Assembly (NCBI RefSeq): GCF_905475345.1
Contig: NC_066603.1
Location: forward strand, 919,001-983,000
DNA from: Vespula vulgaris
Lineage: Eukaryota; Arthropoda; Insecta; Hymenoptera; Vespidae
Length of the DNA: 64,000 bases
Direction: 5' to 3'
Shown here in pieces: positions 37,274 through 49,432 of the stretch. Position 1 is the first letter of the stretch. The number at the start of each line of letters is the position of its first letter. A model generated the notes under the pieces. The model ran no database searches. It worked only from the letters and a program-made list of their open reading frames with translations, and was not told where the DNA came from. Position numbers and translations under genes: made by a program.

Positions 37274-37379
37274 ATTTATCTATTCGTCTCCCTTTCTCGA
37301 CCCTTAAAAGCCCTTTTGAATTTCGCTTTGTCCTTCGAGTTAAATACGTTAGACGGAGATATCGAATTAGAGGCTTTCA

Positions 37380-37410
37380 TAAACTTACCTACAATGAATT
37401 CATTTTCGAT
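37380..37410 (-). promoter_or_regulatory. Candidate recursive-splice (ratchet) site
   Basis: On the sense (minus) strand the sequence reads TTGTAG|GTAAGTTT, with an acceptor AG at 37390-37389 followed at once by a perfect donor GTAAGT at 37388-37383. This zero-length-exon arrangement is how ratchet points in long insect introns look. It sits 23.2 kb after exon 1 and 17.1 kb before exon 2. A CT-rich tract lies about 45 bases upstream rather than directly adjacent, which weakens the case. Confidence 0.35.
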
Positions 37411-38696
37411 GAATGATAAGAGAGATCGTATAGAGAGAGAGAGAGAGAGAGAGTGTATGCAATGGCAAGTTCAAAGAGAATCCCTTTAATTTTCGTTGTT
37501 TTTCTTTGTTTTCTTTCGTTGTTTTTTGCTTTTGTATGCGCGTTTGCGTGTTTTCTTTTTTTTTATATAAAAAAGCACTTCCAACAACCCGCGATTTCTC
37601 GATCTGAAAATGCCAATGAACCCACTCCTCTCCTCGCTTTTCGAGTTTTCATTGTTAACCGTGCACGAGTGGCGCGATACGCGCGAGTAACGTGGATTCA
37701 TCGACGTAAAGTGCTTTTTGCCGTAAAAAGAGAGAAAGAGTAGAGACGATGACTTTTTGTTTCGATGGACGACTCTCGTCGAGTCCACCAATCGATTCCT
37801 CTCTTCCTCTGCCAATTAGCTTGCCTTTATGAACGTGATTCTGATCTCTTTTATCGCGTCGTATTACAAGCGATTCCTACGGGCGCGTACTTTTAAAAAA
37901 CAAAAACCTAAAAAAAATTAGAAAAGAAAGAGAAAAAAGATCGATCTGTTTCCTCGTCGATTCGATTAAAAGAAAAAAAAAAAAAAAACGTCTATACCTT
38001 CGACTTTCTATTGCGTTTTTCTACGCTTTTCGTCGAGGTTAAACTTTACGTGCGTAAATAAGTATATGTAACGAACGATTTCTCGTGACAAGCTCGTTTC
38101 ACTCGACGGACGATCAAAGATAGATTTCTTTTTTTTTCGAGAGAATAAGATTCGTATATATTAAAAACAAAGGAAAGAAACCTTACTCGTTATTCACTTA
38201 CACCTTCGCGTATCTTTCGCCAAACGAATAAACACATTTTTTTATTTCTTTTCGAACTACTCAATCAAGAGAAAAAATTCATTCAAGAGAAAAAAGAAAA
38301 AGAGAGACGTAAAAATTAACCGATTGATCGATCGTCGATTTTGTTTCTTCTTCTTCTTCTTCTTCGTTTTCTTTCATTTTGTTTTCTCTTCGTGCCAGCT
38401 CCTTTATTGTACCTTCTCGATATTTAATTAGCTTTTCTTCGAATAATCTTTTTTCTTTTCTTTCTGTTTTCTTTTTTTTTTATTCCGCCAAACGAAGGGT
38501 TACTACTAGTATTCTCGTCGGGTTACACGTGGAACGTAAGAGTTTAACGAAGTTCAAGCGGCCCGTCCATTAATCACTATGACTTAGCTGCGCTTAACGG
38601 CTCGTAATAAACTTCGCGAAGGAGCGACTTCGAAGAAAGATGGCGGATCGTTCGAAAGACAGGAACGTTGCGTCTTTGCGTCTACTCGAGTTCTCT

Positions 38697-38697
38697 T

Positions 38698-38731
<34 letters not shown>

Positions 38732-38758
38732 GAAGAGATAGATAGATAGATAGATAGA
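38697..38758. repeat. GA then GATA microsatellite
   Basis: GA run (38697-38731) followed by GATA units (38738-38758). Confidence 0.95.
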
Positions 38759-39279
38759 CACTATTATCGAATTTACGTCACGTTCGTCGCTTCGATTTCA
38801 CGAGACACGTATAGATATATATATATATGTACGTACTATACCATGTATAATACAACAGCAACCGTAAACTCGATAATATCATAGTTTGTAATTCTCACAG
38901 TGTCATCTATCTATTTCTTCTTCTTTTTTTCTCTCGCTGTTTCTTCTTCTTCTTCTTCTTTTTTAGTTTTTTTTTGTACGTTTCAATCCTAAACCATCGA
39001 AGAATCGAAACACGCGGATTACAGAATAACGCTCGATTCTATCGCGGAAAAGCACGTAATTAATTTCGCTCGTAGTCCGGCTGATCGTCGAGTTAGTAAG
39101 AATAGTAGTAATATAAAAAATGAACAATAAAAAATGAGAAAGAAAAAGACAAAGAAAGAAAAACAAAAAGACAGAGAGAGAAAGAAACATATGGAAAAAG
39201 GAGATCGTCAGAGCGGGAATCGTTTTAGAAAGAACTTTTTAAAACAGGTGGGAGTCAAAGGTAAAAAATATTACGAGAT

Positions 39280-39284
<5 letters not shown>

Positions 39285-39330
<46 letters not shown>
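39285..39330. repeat. GA microsatellite
   Basis: About 23 uninterrupted GA units. Confidence 0.97.
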
Positions 39331-39333
<3 letters not shown>

Positions 39334-40929
39334 TTCGTGATTCTTCGAAAAAGAAATAAAATTGGAGGAGAAGGAGGGGGGTTGGTGATGACGGTGGTGA
39401 TGGTGACGATGGTAGTAGTGGTATGTTGAGACGAAAAAGGGGTAGGGAACACGTATTTGCGGAGTCTTTTTTCAAAGCTAACGTGAATGCGCGTGCTCGT
39501 GCTAGGTCCGATCCTCGCATCTGGTGCGAGCGAGCGAATAAATTGGACACGGCGTTGAAGGTTAGTGCGCATACATATGAACGTACATACATACATATAG
39601 ATAGATAGATAGATAGATACATAGATATATATACATAGGTATATACGTAGATACCGTTTGTGTTTTACACGCTCGAGGATTATGCGTTTCCGTATGGACG
39701 CTCCCGTCGTTTGGAAAAATCCAATTTCACGAGAAAAGCAAATTCGGCCTAGTCGTTAACGCCCATCGAACTATCAACCATCAACCCTTTTTTCCATCGT
39801 TCCCTGGTTTCCTCCATTATTTTTGACGGCTATACGACAGACAGAGAGCCAGAGAGAGAAAGAGAGAGAAGAAATCTCAAAGAACATTTACGGCGTATCA
39901 TGGAATATTTTTTAAGCGAGAATGAATTCTCTCGTTTTTATTATATTATTTATTTAAAGCTTGATAACTATTCTAATTTAAAACATCATCCTTACTATCT
40001 TTTCTATTAATATCTCTCTCTCTCTCTCTTTCTCTTCCGCTATATTTTCTTCTATAGTTTTCCTTTCCTTCCAACTCTTTTTCACTGTCTACCAACCCGG
40101 CCGTCTCATACTCTTACTCGACTCGTAACGCGAGGTTAATTGGATTTTACATAACACCAGGTTCGCGCGTTTCATCGCGCCTCATTCTCACCGTTAAGCC
40201 GTTCCTACCAAACGTACTCTCCTTCCCTCTTGTTATCCCTTCTCCTTCTCTTCCTCCTTCTCCTCCCTTTCCTCTTTCTCCTTCTCTTCTATAATTTCAC
40301 GCGATTAAACGGGTAATTTTTTTCCTTAACTTTCGACGTACGTATCGCATAGCGTCTAACGTCTAACGTCGCTCGTCTTTCATAATAATACCCCATTACA
40401 ACGTCATATGCAATGAAAAGAAAATTTCTAATGCTTCTTTGACGCGACGTTATATTATATCGTATTACGTTGGAATTATGTTACGTTCACGATCGATGGA
40501 GTTTCGACGATTCGAACGAAACCTTGTACCGTTATTCGCGAATATCGAACATTGAAGATGGGTATGATTCACAAAGGCATACATTTCGCAACGTGCGGTA
40601 TCTTCGTTAACCATCGGCTACGATGGCCGACGGCAACGAAGACCAAAGCCTTTTACAATGGAATACAAAGCCGTTAACACGCCGTTAATACGCGTGACAG
40701 CTTACGGATGGTACGCGCACCCTTTGCTGTCACAAACACGCTCGAGACAAGGAGCAAAGCATCGTTTGTGGATGCTTGCAGTTGCATGCTCTATCTCTAT
40801 CTCTCTCTTTCTCTATCTTTCTACCTAGCTATCTCTCTTTCTCTTCCTAGCTCAAACGTACACGTAGACGTAGCTCTATGTATCCATGTACATTCATTTA
40901 TAACACGTATCTCCTATACATAGAGACAA

Positions 40930-41180
40930 CGCGAGTCACGTCTTTTGAAGTACCGCGATCAAATGTCGCGCAAACTCTTCCTACCTAGGGAACCTCATTT
41001 AGTTCAGGATTAAAAGGTACAGCGCGCGTTATTATCAGGCATTATATTATTCGTTTCAGCTTGGCCGCGCATAACCGCAAAAAGGGAGTCGAAATGCGTT
41101 AACGTGCGGCAAACCCCCATTGCTACCTACTTCATTTCCCTTTAGTAGATATAAGTTTGGCTCGACTCACGCGCACTCTC
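40930..41180. other. Unique CpG-containing block in intron 1
   Basis: About 250 bases without simple repeats, mixed composition and several CpGs, between CT-rich stretches. No coding frame of note; a candidate intronic enhancer or conserved noncoding element by composition only. Confidence 0.25.
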
Positions 41181-41302
41181 CCTCTGTCTACCTATCTCTC
41201 TTTCTCTTTCTTTGATCACTTTATCATAAATATCTTTATCATATGTGTGTGTATATATACATACTTGCATACATGCATAAGCGTTTCGACGGTGCACGGA
41301 TT

Positions 41303-41338
41303 AAATAAATAAATAAATAAGTAAATAAATAAATAAAT
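41303..41338. repeat. AAAT tetranucleotide microsatellite
   Basis: About nine AAAT units with one GTAA change. Confidence 0.95.
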
Positions 41339-41736
41339 GCGATCCTTTGTTCCAATCGTTGTTAATACTGAATGTATTATTGGCGAGAAAAAAGGAAATA
41401 CAATAAAACTAAAACCTCCCATCAATATCGACGACTTTATCACTCGACAATTTCCAAACTTCCGCAATCGAGATATACACATACATCCATAACGCTTATC
41501 CATTTGTTTCCACTATCCGATACTTATCCATTTTAATCGATCCGACGCGAATCACGTCGGTTCGCGATGGATGAGAAACGAGAACGTGTAATAAAAATCG
41601 TAACGAAGGGAAAGGAGATATAATGCGAGTAGGAATAGAATATGAGCGAGATAAGAAGAAACGGATACATTTGTAAAACTCGCATGACAGTAGTGGCATC
41701 GATCGTGCGGTTGAGGTTCCTTTAGAGAGACGATAA

Positions 41737-41960
41737 AGTGAGTGAGCGACTGAGTGAGCGACTGAGTAAGTGAGTGAGTGAGTGAGTGAGTGAGTGAGTG
41801 AGGGAGTGAGTGACTGACTGACTGACTGAGTGAGTGAGTAGATGAGAGAGAAGAAAGATAGAAGAGGAAAGGAGTTGGAAAGACGTACGGTGAGATGGTG
41901 AGTGGTGGTCGTGGAGGGTGGTGAGGTGGTGAGGTGGTGAGGTGGTAAGGTGGTAAGGTG
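41737..41960. repeat. GAGT/GACT tetranucleotide cluster and GTGAGGTG minisatellite
   Basis: GAGT units alternate with GACT units (41737-41845). After a gap come repeated GGTGAGGT/GGTAAGGT units (41893-41960). The frames through them are Ser/His/Leu or Pro/Ser/His repeats. Confidence 0.93.
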
Positions 41961-42371
41961 GGAAAGGGATAGAAGTCGAGCTTTTACGGTGATTACTCGT
42001 CGTCGCGGCTGCACCCGCAATCCCCTTCCTCCCCTCCTCCCTCCACCCTCCTCTCTTCATCCCCCACTTCACCCTTTACCCTCGTCCGCTCGCGCCCGCG
42101 CGCATTGCATCGGAAATAATTTCGCGCCCAATTAAACCATAGGAAACTCAACCCTCTCTCGGTGCTAGGAAGTTGAAGAAGGAAGGAGCTGGATGCTAAA
42201 GGGGTGGTAAAGGTAGAGAGAGAGAGAGAGAGGGATAGGAAGCAGTCACCCTCGACTGCTGTTCCGCACTTATACTCTCGACGCACCCTCGGCTTCTGAA
42301 TCTCACTCTTCAACCCTCCCCACTCTCAACCCATTCCCCTTCCATCTTTCTCTTTCTTTCTTTCTTTCTCA

Positions 42372-42421
<50 letters not shown>

Positions 42422-42601
42422 CTGTCTCTCTCAACCACGAAGTTCGTCGTACAGACCGAGTCAAATCTTTTCATCGAGTCCACGAGTTGCGAAATGGCAG
42501 CAACGTGAATTAATTTTCTCACGGAAAAACGGCCGTTAAGGTTTCGAAAGGAGCTTCTGAATGGTGGCGTCGGAAACCTGTGAGTAAAACGGAGAGAGAA
42601 G

Positions 42602-42642
<41 letters not shown>
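42372..42642. repeat. CT tract and GA tract in inverted arrangement
   Basis: About 23 CT units (42372-42418) and about 17 GA units (42609-42642), separated by about 190 bases of mixed sequence. Confidence 0.95.
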
Positions 42643-42644
<2 letters not shown>

Positions 42645-43972
42645 GTGATACAGAAGGAAAAAATTTTTTCAATGCACAGACGGATGCATCGGTACATCCT
42701 GCATTCGTTAACGACCGACTATCCTTCTCTTTCTCTTACAGTCGAAATCATCCTTCTCTATTCCTTGTGGCGAGCAGACGTGCCTAATTGTTGCTTTCGG
42801 ATGCTCGTTGCACGTCGCATCCTTGTCGTCGTTTCATCCACCTCCACCTCCACCTCCTGTTTCTCCTCTTCTCCCTCCTCATCCTCCTATCAGCGTTCCC
42901 TCCCTTCTCAGCCTCGGGCATTGTTTCGTCGAACTCAACAACGACCGATCGATAAAGCCGGTCGTCGCGATCGCTCGTACGGGATCGACGCCAGCTCAAT
43001 TCAGAGGGATGGTAGAAAAAAAAGGAAAGAAAAGAGAGAGACGATAGGGTTTCAAAACAAAAGGGGGAGGGGAAAACAAAAAAAAAAGTGTAAGAATTAT
43101 CTGCTACCTTGGAGAGAAAAAGTAGAAAACAAGAGAAAGAAAGAAAGAAAGGATAGATCGAAGTAATCCTCGGGGACGCACAGGTTCATGTTCGATTCGT
43201 GTGAGTGAATGCAAATAAAACGGGAATTTAAAATTTGAAATAGGAAATGAAATGAAACGAAACGAGAAAACGAGGAATATAAAAGATGAACTAGTATATG
43301 TCAGATTTGTTTGACGTGGTTCGAAGGAGAACGATCGAAAATATCTAGGAACAAGTCGTGAGCGATGTTACATTCGTAAGTGCGCTCGTTCCCTTCGGTA
43401 TTTGCGGGTCAGTGCCCTTTTCACCAAGAGGAACGGATTTTGCACGAGAGAGAAAGAGAGAGAGAGAGAGAGAAAGAGAGAAAGAAAGAGAGAAAGAAAA
43501 GAAATTCAAGTTCACCATGAGTGTCACTTTAAATCCTAATTATTCTCGCAAAACTTGGAATAGAGAGACGCACAAACATATATCACGTTTGATTGAAATC
43601 GGATAAAAAGTTACATATACAAAAAAGAAAACGAAAAAGAAAAAGAGAAGACTAGGACGGATGAGAAAAGAGTCTGTTGCGTCGTAAACGTCTCTATCTC
43701 CTGACTAATAAATACATCGCGCATTATCGGCAATAGGAACTTGAAAAGAGTAAATCGAAGAAGCTCCTGTCGGAGGTGCCGAAGTGTAAACAAATGAGGG
43801 CCGAAAAAAGAAAGAAAAAGAAACAGAAAGAAAGAAAAGAAAGAAAAAATAAAGAAAAAAAAAAAGAAGGAGAAGAGGAGGTGGATCGTGCGTTAGGACT
43901 GCTAGATAGAAAGGTACTATCCACTTTGGAGTTTTTCGGCGAAACGACGAACGAGCTCGTTGAGACGAACGC

Positions 43973-44001
43973 GGGTGGGAGGGGGAGGGATGGGAGGTGG
44001 G
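43973..44001 (+). other. Strong G-quadruplex motif
   Basis: Six runs of three or more G (43973-43975, 43977-43979, 43981-43985, 43987-43989, 43992-43994 and 43999-44001) are separated by loops of one to four bases on the plus strand, the template strand for Dscam. Confidence 0.7.
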
Positions 44002-44016
44002 CTGGAAAAAGGGGCT

Positions 44017-44038
44017 AGCCTGCTTCGCGAATCAGGCT
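44017..44038. other. Near-perfect 22-base palindrome
   Basis: AGCCTG and CAGGCT arms flank a perfect TTCGCGAA centre with one mismatched pair. It lies 15 bases after the G-quadruplex motif and inside a CpG-rich block that runs to about 44110. Confidence 0.7.
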
Positions 44039-44397
44039 GTTTGTAATCGAGTCTGGGGAACGCCGCCGGAAACGAGGGAGATCGCGCTCGAAAATTCAAA
44101 CTTTTCTCGTTAACAATTAACTCGGGCGCTCGTGAATGTTCGACTGTGTTGAGTGAACAAGAGTAAGAGGGAGAGTAAAGGAAAGAGATAGAGAGATACA
44201 GAGAGAAAGAGAGAGAGAGAGAAAGGCCGAAGGAAAGGTCGAGGACGTTGCTGCGACTAAGTGACTCGACTTCAACCCCCTACTCTTCCCCCGAGCTTGT
44301 TAATTATCGACATCGGCGTAGCTTGAAAGGGAACCCCAACCTAATCACCCTTTCCTTTTTCTACCCTTCGAAGGGGGTCTCTCGTCGTACTTTTTTC

Positions 44398-44467
44398 TTC
44401 GTCATCTTCTTCTTCGTCTTCTTCTTCTTCTTCTTCTTCTTTTCTTCTTCTTCTTCTTCTTCTTCGT
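44398..44467. repeat. CTT trinucleotide tract
   Basis: TTC units with a few GTC changes. The plus frame is a Phe then Ser run. Confidence 0.95.
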
Positions 44468-44874
44468 CTCCTGGGCACGTCGCAAACGACAGGCGTCTTC
44501 AGACGAACGTCTATAGATACGAATAGTTCATCCTTCCCTTCTTTTTTTTTCTTTTCTTCTTCTTCTTTCTTATTTCTTTTTTTTCAATACTTTTCTACCT
44601 CTTTCTTTACCTATCTACTTACAATTACACCTATTCTACTTACGTATTCGTATACGTACCTATGTACATACGTAAGTACGTACGTATCTATATATAGAAC
44701 GTAGGTTTTGCGATCTACCAGAGGGACGTAGTAGTAGAAGACCATCAACGACGTTGCATTGCCCTTTCTCTCACAATGGCTTTAACTAGTTAACGAGCCA
44801 CGAGTCCACGTGGAGAATATACCCGGGGGAGAGTTAAGACACGTACGCGCACGACTAGTCAAAAGTTCAAAACT

Positions 44875-44943
44875 CTCTCTGTCTGTCTCTCTCTCTCTCT
44901 CTCTCTCCCTCTCCCTCTCGCTCATTCACAGTTACGAAGAGAG

Positions 44944-44982
<39 letters not shown>
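44875..44982. repeat. CT tract and GA tract in inverted arrangement
   Basis: CT run (44887-44920, interrupted) and GA run (44948-44982) only about 30 bases apart. One of the tightest complementary pairs in the window. Confidence 0.95.
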
Positions 44983-44986
<4 letters not shown>

Positions 44987-45273
44987 TCGAAGACCTCTTT
45001 TCTCTTCTATTCTCTCGGAAGTTCTACAGGGACACCTGTCCGCGTCAGAGATATCTTCCTCTCCTTTTCTCTTTCTCTTTCTCTTCATCAGTCTCTTTCC
45101 TTATTTAACATTGACTTGACATTCGTCGAAAAGGAACGAAATAACTTTGAAGTCGAGGGAATTGTTAAGATTAACCAATAACGTTACCAATCCTTTCTCA
45201 CTTACCCTTTCTTTCTTTCTTTCTACTTCTTTTCTTTTCTTTTCTTTTTTTTATTTTTTTATTTTATTACTAT

Positions 45274-45296
45274 CATCATCGTCATTATCGTCGTCG

Positions 45297-45328
<32 letters not shown>

Positions 45329-45363
45329 GTCGTTGTCATCATCATCATCATCATCATCATCAT
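45274..45363. repeat. CGT to CAT trinucleotide tract
   Basis: CGT units (45289-45334) grade into CAT units (45336-45363). The open frame is a poly-serine run. Confidence 0.95.
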
Positions 45364-45837
45364 TATATACTTTCATTTCCAGAAATATCATGTTCCATTA
45401 GAAACGAGTTCGAAATGAAAAGTTGTCGATATCAGACAGAACGTCCAAATTCTCTCTTTTCTCTCGAATTTTATCAGACACGTTATTCCCTCGCGAATAA
45501 ACGTTTCATTTCTATCCCTCCTCTGTTTCTTTTTCAACCTTTTTTCTCTCTTTATATTACTCGAAATCTTTTTTTCCTTTCTTTTTTCTCTCTTTTTTGT
45601 TCTCTTTTTCTCTCTTTTTTTTTTTCTTTCTTTCTTTCTTTCCTTTCCGGTCTCAACCTTTTTACAGAGATGTATAATTCGGCGTCGATTTTAAAAGATA
45701 CTTAAAATTAAATTCGAAACGATAAAGAGGATAAACGCGTTTATTAAAGGAGAACGTGATAGTTGATCTCTCTCCCTCTCTCTCTCTATATATATATCTA
45801 TCTTTATCTCTTTCTCTCTTTCTTCTTCTCCTCTTTT

Positions 45838-45910
45838 TCATCGTCCTCGTCCTCGTCGTCGTCCTCGAAACTCGTTCGTAGTCATCGTCGTCGTCGTCGT
45901 CGTAGTCGAC
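45838..45910. repeat. CGT trinucleotide tract
   Basis: Two CGT-rich runs (45841-45866 and 45882-45905) separated by a short unique stretch. Confidence 0.92.
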
Positions 45911-47721
45911 ATCGTCGAGGCTCGTATAATAATTTAAAAGGATCGTACAAAGTGGGCGAGACTCGGTGTGGAAAAGCGAGACTTTCGTCTTGTCTATTTA
46001 ACGCTTCGCATTTAACCGGCTTCATTATACGACTCTAAAGGAGATTACGTAATATACATTTATACATATACATATACAGGTAAAGAGCAACCACCGTAGA
46101 TAACTTACATCCACACGTACATATATACATACCGTACATATAGATAAGTTCTGTCTGCTGAAAAGTTAGAACGAACTTTTCGGTTCTTCGTTGTTTGTTT
46201 GATATTGCGTTTTATTCAAAATGTCTGCACCTTACCGAAATATTGACTCGATGCATACACGAGTAAATAAAATTTATTATGAACGTAAGAGAAAGAGTGA
46301 TTACGAGAGAGGGAGAGAGAGAGAGAGAGAGAGAGAAAGAAATTTGTATTACAATGAAACGTCATTAATCTATGAATCGATTTAACGGTCTTTAGAAAAT
46401 GATAAAATCGGGAATACGTATTGAAATTTAATTGCAAATGGGAACGATTTAACCTGCCTTTGTGAGAGGTACAATAACGTTGAAATTTTTCAAAAGAAAT
46501 ATAAATTACTCGGCGTCGATACGTCGTAATTCTCAAGTACTCATTGGGATTTAATAATAAAGGTATTCGCGACACAGGGACTTAATCGTCCCCTTCCTTC
46601 TCCGTTGTATGCACTTTGAAAGCCTAATTACACGTGCAACACCGTTACTGCGTATTTCAATACGTTTCCGATAATATCCTCGTCGTTTGAACGCGAAGGA
46701 AACGTTTGTTACGAGTATTTCACAATGACTCTCCATACACTAACCTTCTACTCTAACCACATATACGCAGTATTTTCTCATTTTCTATTGCTTCTAACCA
46801 TTTTGTTACAATTACGAAACATAAATTTACTGATATTGCGCGTACGTATTACGCACGTACATAACGGAGGAAATACTACTAGATTCTAGTTCGTTGCTCT
46901 TATTAAAATAATTTCTACGTGGCATCGTTGAACGACTTCAACTGGATGTAATATATCGTCTTTCAAAAGTGTTTTTGCATATCGAGCACGTCTGCTAGAT
47001 ATTTCTTACTTTTCGTATTTTTCGAATCGAACTAACGTCAAAGAGATCGTTATTCCCGAATCCACCTTCGAATGCCCTTTTCTCTCTCTCTCTCTCTCTC
47101 TCTGTCTCTTTTTTTTTTATCGAGATAAATGAAAAAGAAAGAAAAGGAAAAAACATAGCATTTAAAAATCGTAGTAGCATTTTAAAAATCCAACCGGATT
47201 CAGAAATAAATATGACAAATTTTGTTTCCTTCTTCCTCTTTTTCGTTTCTTGATTTTTATTTGCTTTCTTTTCTTTCCTTTTTTTTCTTTTGTTTTTTTT
47301 TTTTTTTAATAAAAGTAAGAGCAAAGGTGGGTGGGTAACAAATTGAACGCGTTTATGTAAATTCCTACCCATGAGATCCGACTGGTTGGTACCTGGTGGC
47401 AAAAGGAAATTTAAAAGGAAAAAGACAAAAAAAAAATAATGAAACTATCCACGTGTGGTAAAGACTCTACGATCTAACAGAAAAGAGAGGAGAAGCTATA
47501 AAAGATGATGCAGAGAAAAAGAGAGAGAGAGAGAGAGAGAGAAATATATATATAAGAAAGAGAAAGAGATAGAGAAACGCGTTATATACCGAAAGCCATA
47601 AAACTATCCGAAAAGATAGGATAGTAAAAAGTTTGAGAAGCACTGCTGCCACGTCCTTCTGTTTTACACAAAGTATTGCTTTTAGCGAGGTAAGAATGAG
47701 AGACAATGAGAGATAGAAATG

Positions 47722-47756
<35 letters not shown>

Positions 47757-47918
47757 GAGTTATTACATTTCTCTCGCAATTCAAAGTCTTTCCGCATATG
47801 CAGACGCTGCAATTACGTTGAGAAAGAGAAGAAAGTTATCGACTTCTCGAAAGGCCATTATTGTAAAGAACTGGACGTTTTCAGTTACGTTTCTCAAGCT
47901 TTTCTTCCAATCCCGTTT

Positions 47919-47922
<4 letters not shown>

Positions 47923-47967
<45 letters not shown>
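47923..47967. repeat. CT microsatellite
   Basis: About 22 uninterrupted CT units. Confidence 0.97.
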
Positions 47968-47968
<1 letters not shown>

Positions 47969-48283
47969 ATTCGAAAGAGAAAGAGGATAGAAACGGGTGC
48001 GGTTTGAAAGTACGGCTTAATTACTCGCACCGTCTATTAACGGTGCAGAACTGTGCAATTAACGATATGGGGTACTCGTTAGTAGAACGAGCTGCTCGCC
48101 GACTATCCGCGAATTATTAGCGTGTCTGGTAAACAAGCCTAAACGATATGAACTAGCGTGTGAGAGGAATAGAAAGAGAAAGAGAGAAAGTGTGTGAGAG
48201 AGAGAGAAAAAAAGAGAGAGAGAGAGAGAGAAAACGTAGGTACACACGATATGTAGGATTATATAGTTTCCTACGCGTTACAA

Positions 48284-48546
48284 AAGCAAGCAAGCAAGCA
48301 AGCAAGCAACCAGCCAACCAACCAACCAACCAACCAGTCAACCAACCAACCAACCAACCCACCAACAAGGTGAAATATACAAGGTATATCGAAATAAGCA
48401 AAGAGAGGTATGAGGTGGCTCGAATTTCGTCGTCATGACGACGCGAGAACTCGTTGAGCTCTCGGTATTCTCGTTGCCATTCATTCGACGAACGAACGAA
48501 CGAACGAACGAACGAACGAACGAACGAATCAACGAACGAACGAACG
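48284..48546. repeat. AAGC, AACC and GAAC tetranucleotide cluster
   Basis: AAGC units (48284-48308) change to AACC units (48309-48364). After about 125 bases a long GAAC array follows (48488-48546). Translations give Gly-Trp-Leu-Val and Arg-Ser-Phe-Val repeats that are not real proteins. Confidence 0.95.
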
Positions 48547-49194
48547 TTCGTAGGTACGTACGAACGACGAACTAGCAACTTTGGCCCCTTTGTCGAAGGG
48601 TGCAAAGTGAAGAGAAAAATTACGTGGCGCGTGTAGACGCGTTAAAGGGCCCTTTTTTGTCACGTCGATTTAACGTCCTCCCATCGCATATTACATCGCA
48701 AGCGGTAGTAACAGCACCAGCAGTAGAAGCTGTGACACCAGTCAGCCTCCTCTTTTCGTTAACACGAGCGACGACGGCCAAGAGTTAAGCGAAATGTGAG
48801 AGGGCGACGATGTACATATCACCAGCCTCCTCTCCTCACTTTACTTCTCCTCTCCTCTCCTTTCCTCTCCTCTCTTCTTCTCATCGCTCCTCTGACGTTA
48901 TATATAATACGTACGTACATATATATATATATATATATACCTCCTACCTACGGTTTATCGTTTGCTCTTTATGAAAAGCTTTCGTTAAACGTCGGTGACG
49001 CGCGCTTCAATGCGAAGATGGCAAAGCGCGAGCGACCTCGTCTATCTACATCTCCTTCAACGTGGAAACGAGAAAACTCCTTTTCCGTGTTGATACTACA
49101 CCATTTCTCTCGCTCTAACTTCTCTACTTCGTGCGAGGCGAAGGTGTGTCGTTCCGTCTCTCTCTTTCTTTCGTTCGTTTATTTCTTCTCTTTT

Positions 49195-49197
<3 letters not shown>

Positions 49198-49233
<36 letters not shown>

Positions 49234-49262
49234 CTCTCTTCTTCTTCTTCTTCTTCTTCTTT
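49198..49262. repeat. CT then CTT tract
   Basis: CT run (49199-49230) followed by TTC units (49240-49261). Confidence 0.95.
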
Positions 49263-49404
49263 CATCTTCTTCCATCTCTTTCCTTCTATGTCTCTATCTT
49301 TATCTCTTTCTCCGGTTCCCATTCTTCTCGGACTCTTCTTATCCTCGTCAAGACCATCGACCGTGTCCGAGACACCGTAGCTCGCGCAAATTTGTTTATT
49401 TAAC

Positions 49405-49432
49405 ACTTTACCTGAATGAGAACGAACGACTG
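49405..49432 (-). promoter_or_regulatory. Second, weaker candidate recursive-splice site
   Basis: The sense strand reads GTTCTCATTCAG|GTAAAG, with the junction between 49412 and 49411. The acceptor half is good (pyrimidine-rich and CAG). The regenerated donor is GTAAAG, weaker than GTAAGT. It lies about 11.2 kb after exon 1 and 12.0 kb before the candidate at 37388, a plausible ratchet spacing. Confidence 0.25.

Noticed and set aside
37453..37743. Plus frame with a hydrophobic segment resembling a small membrane protein
   Set aside because: The hydrophobic part is T-rich simple sequence and the tail has no recognisable motif; no support for transcription.
48153..48605. Minus frame with Gly-Trp-Leu-Val and Arg-Ser-Phe-Val repeats resembling a structural protein
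   Set aside because: These are exact translations of AACC and GAAC tetranucleotide arrays.
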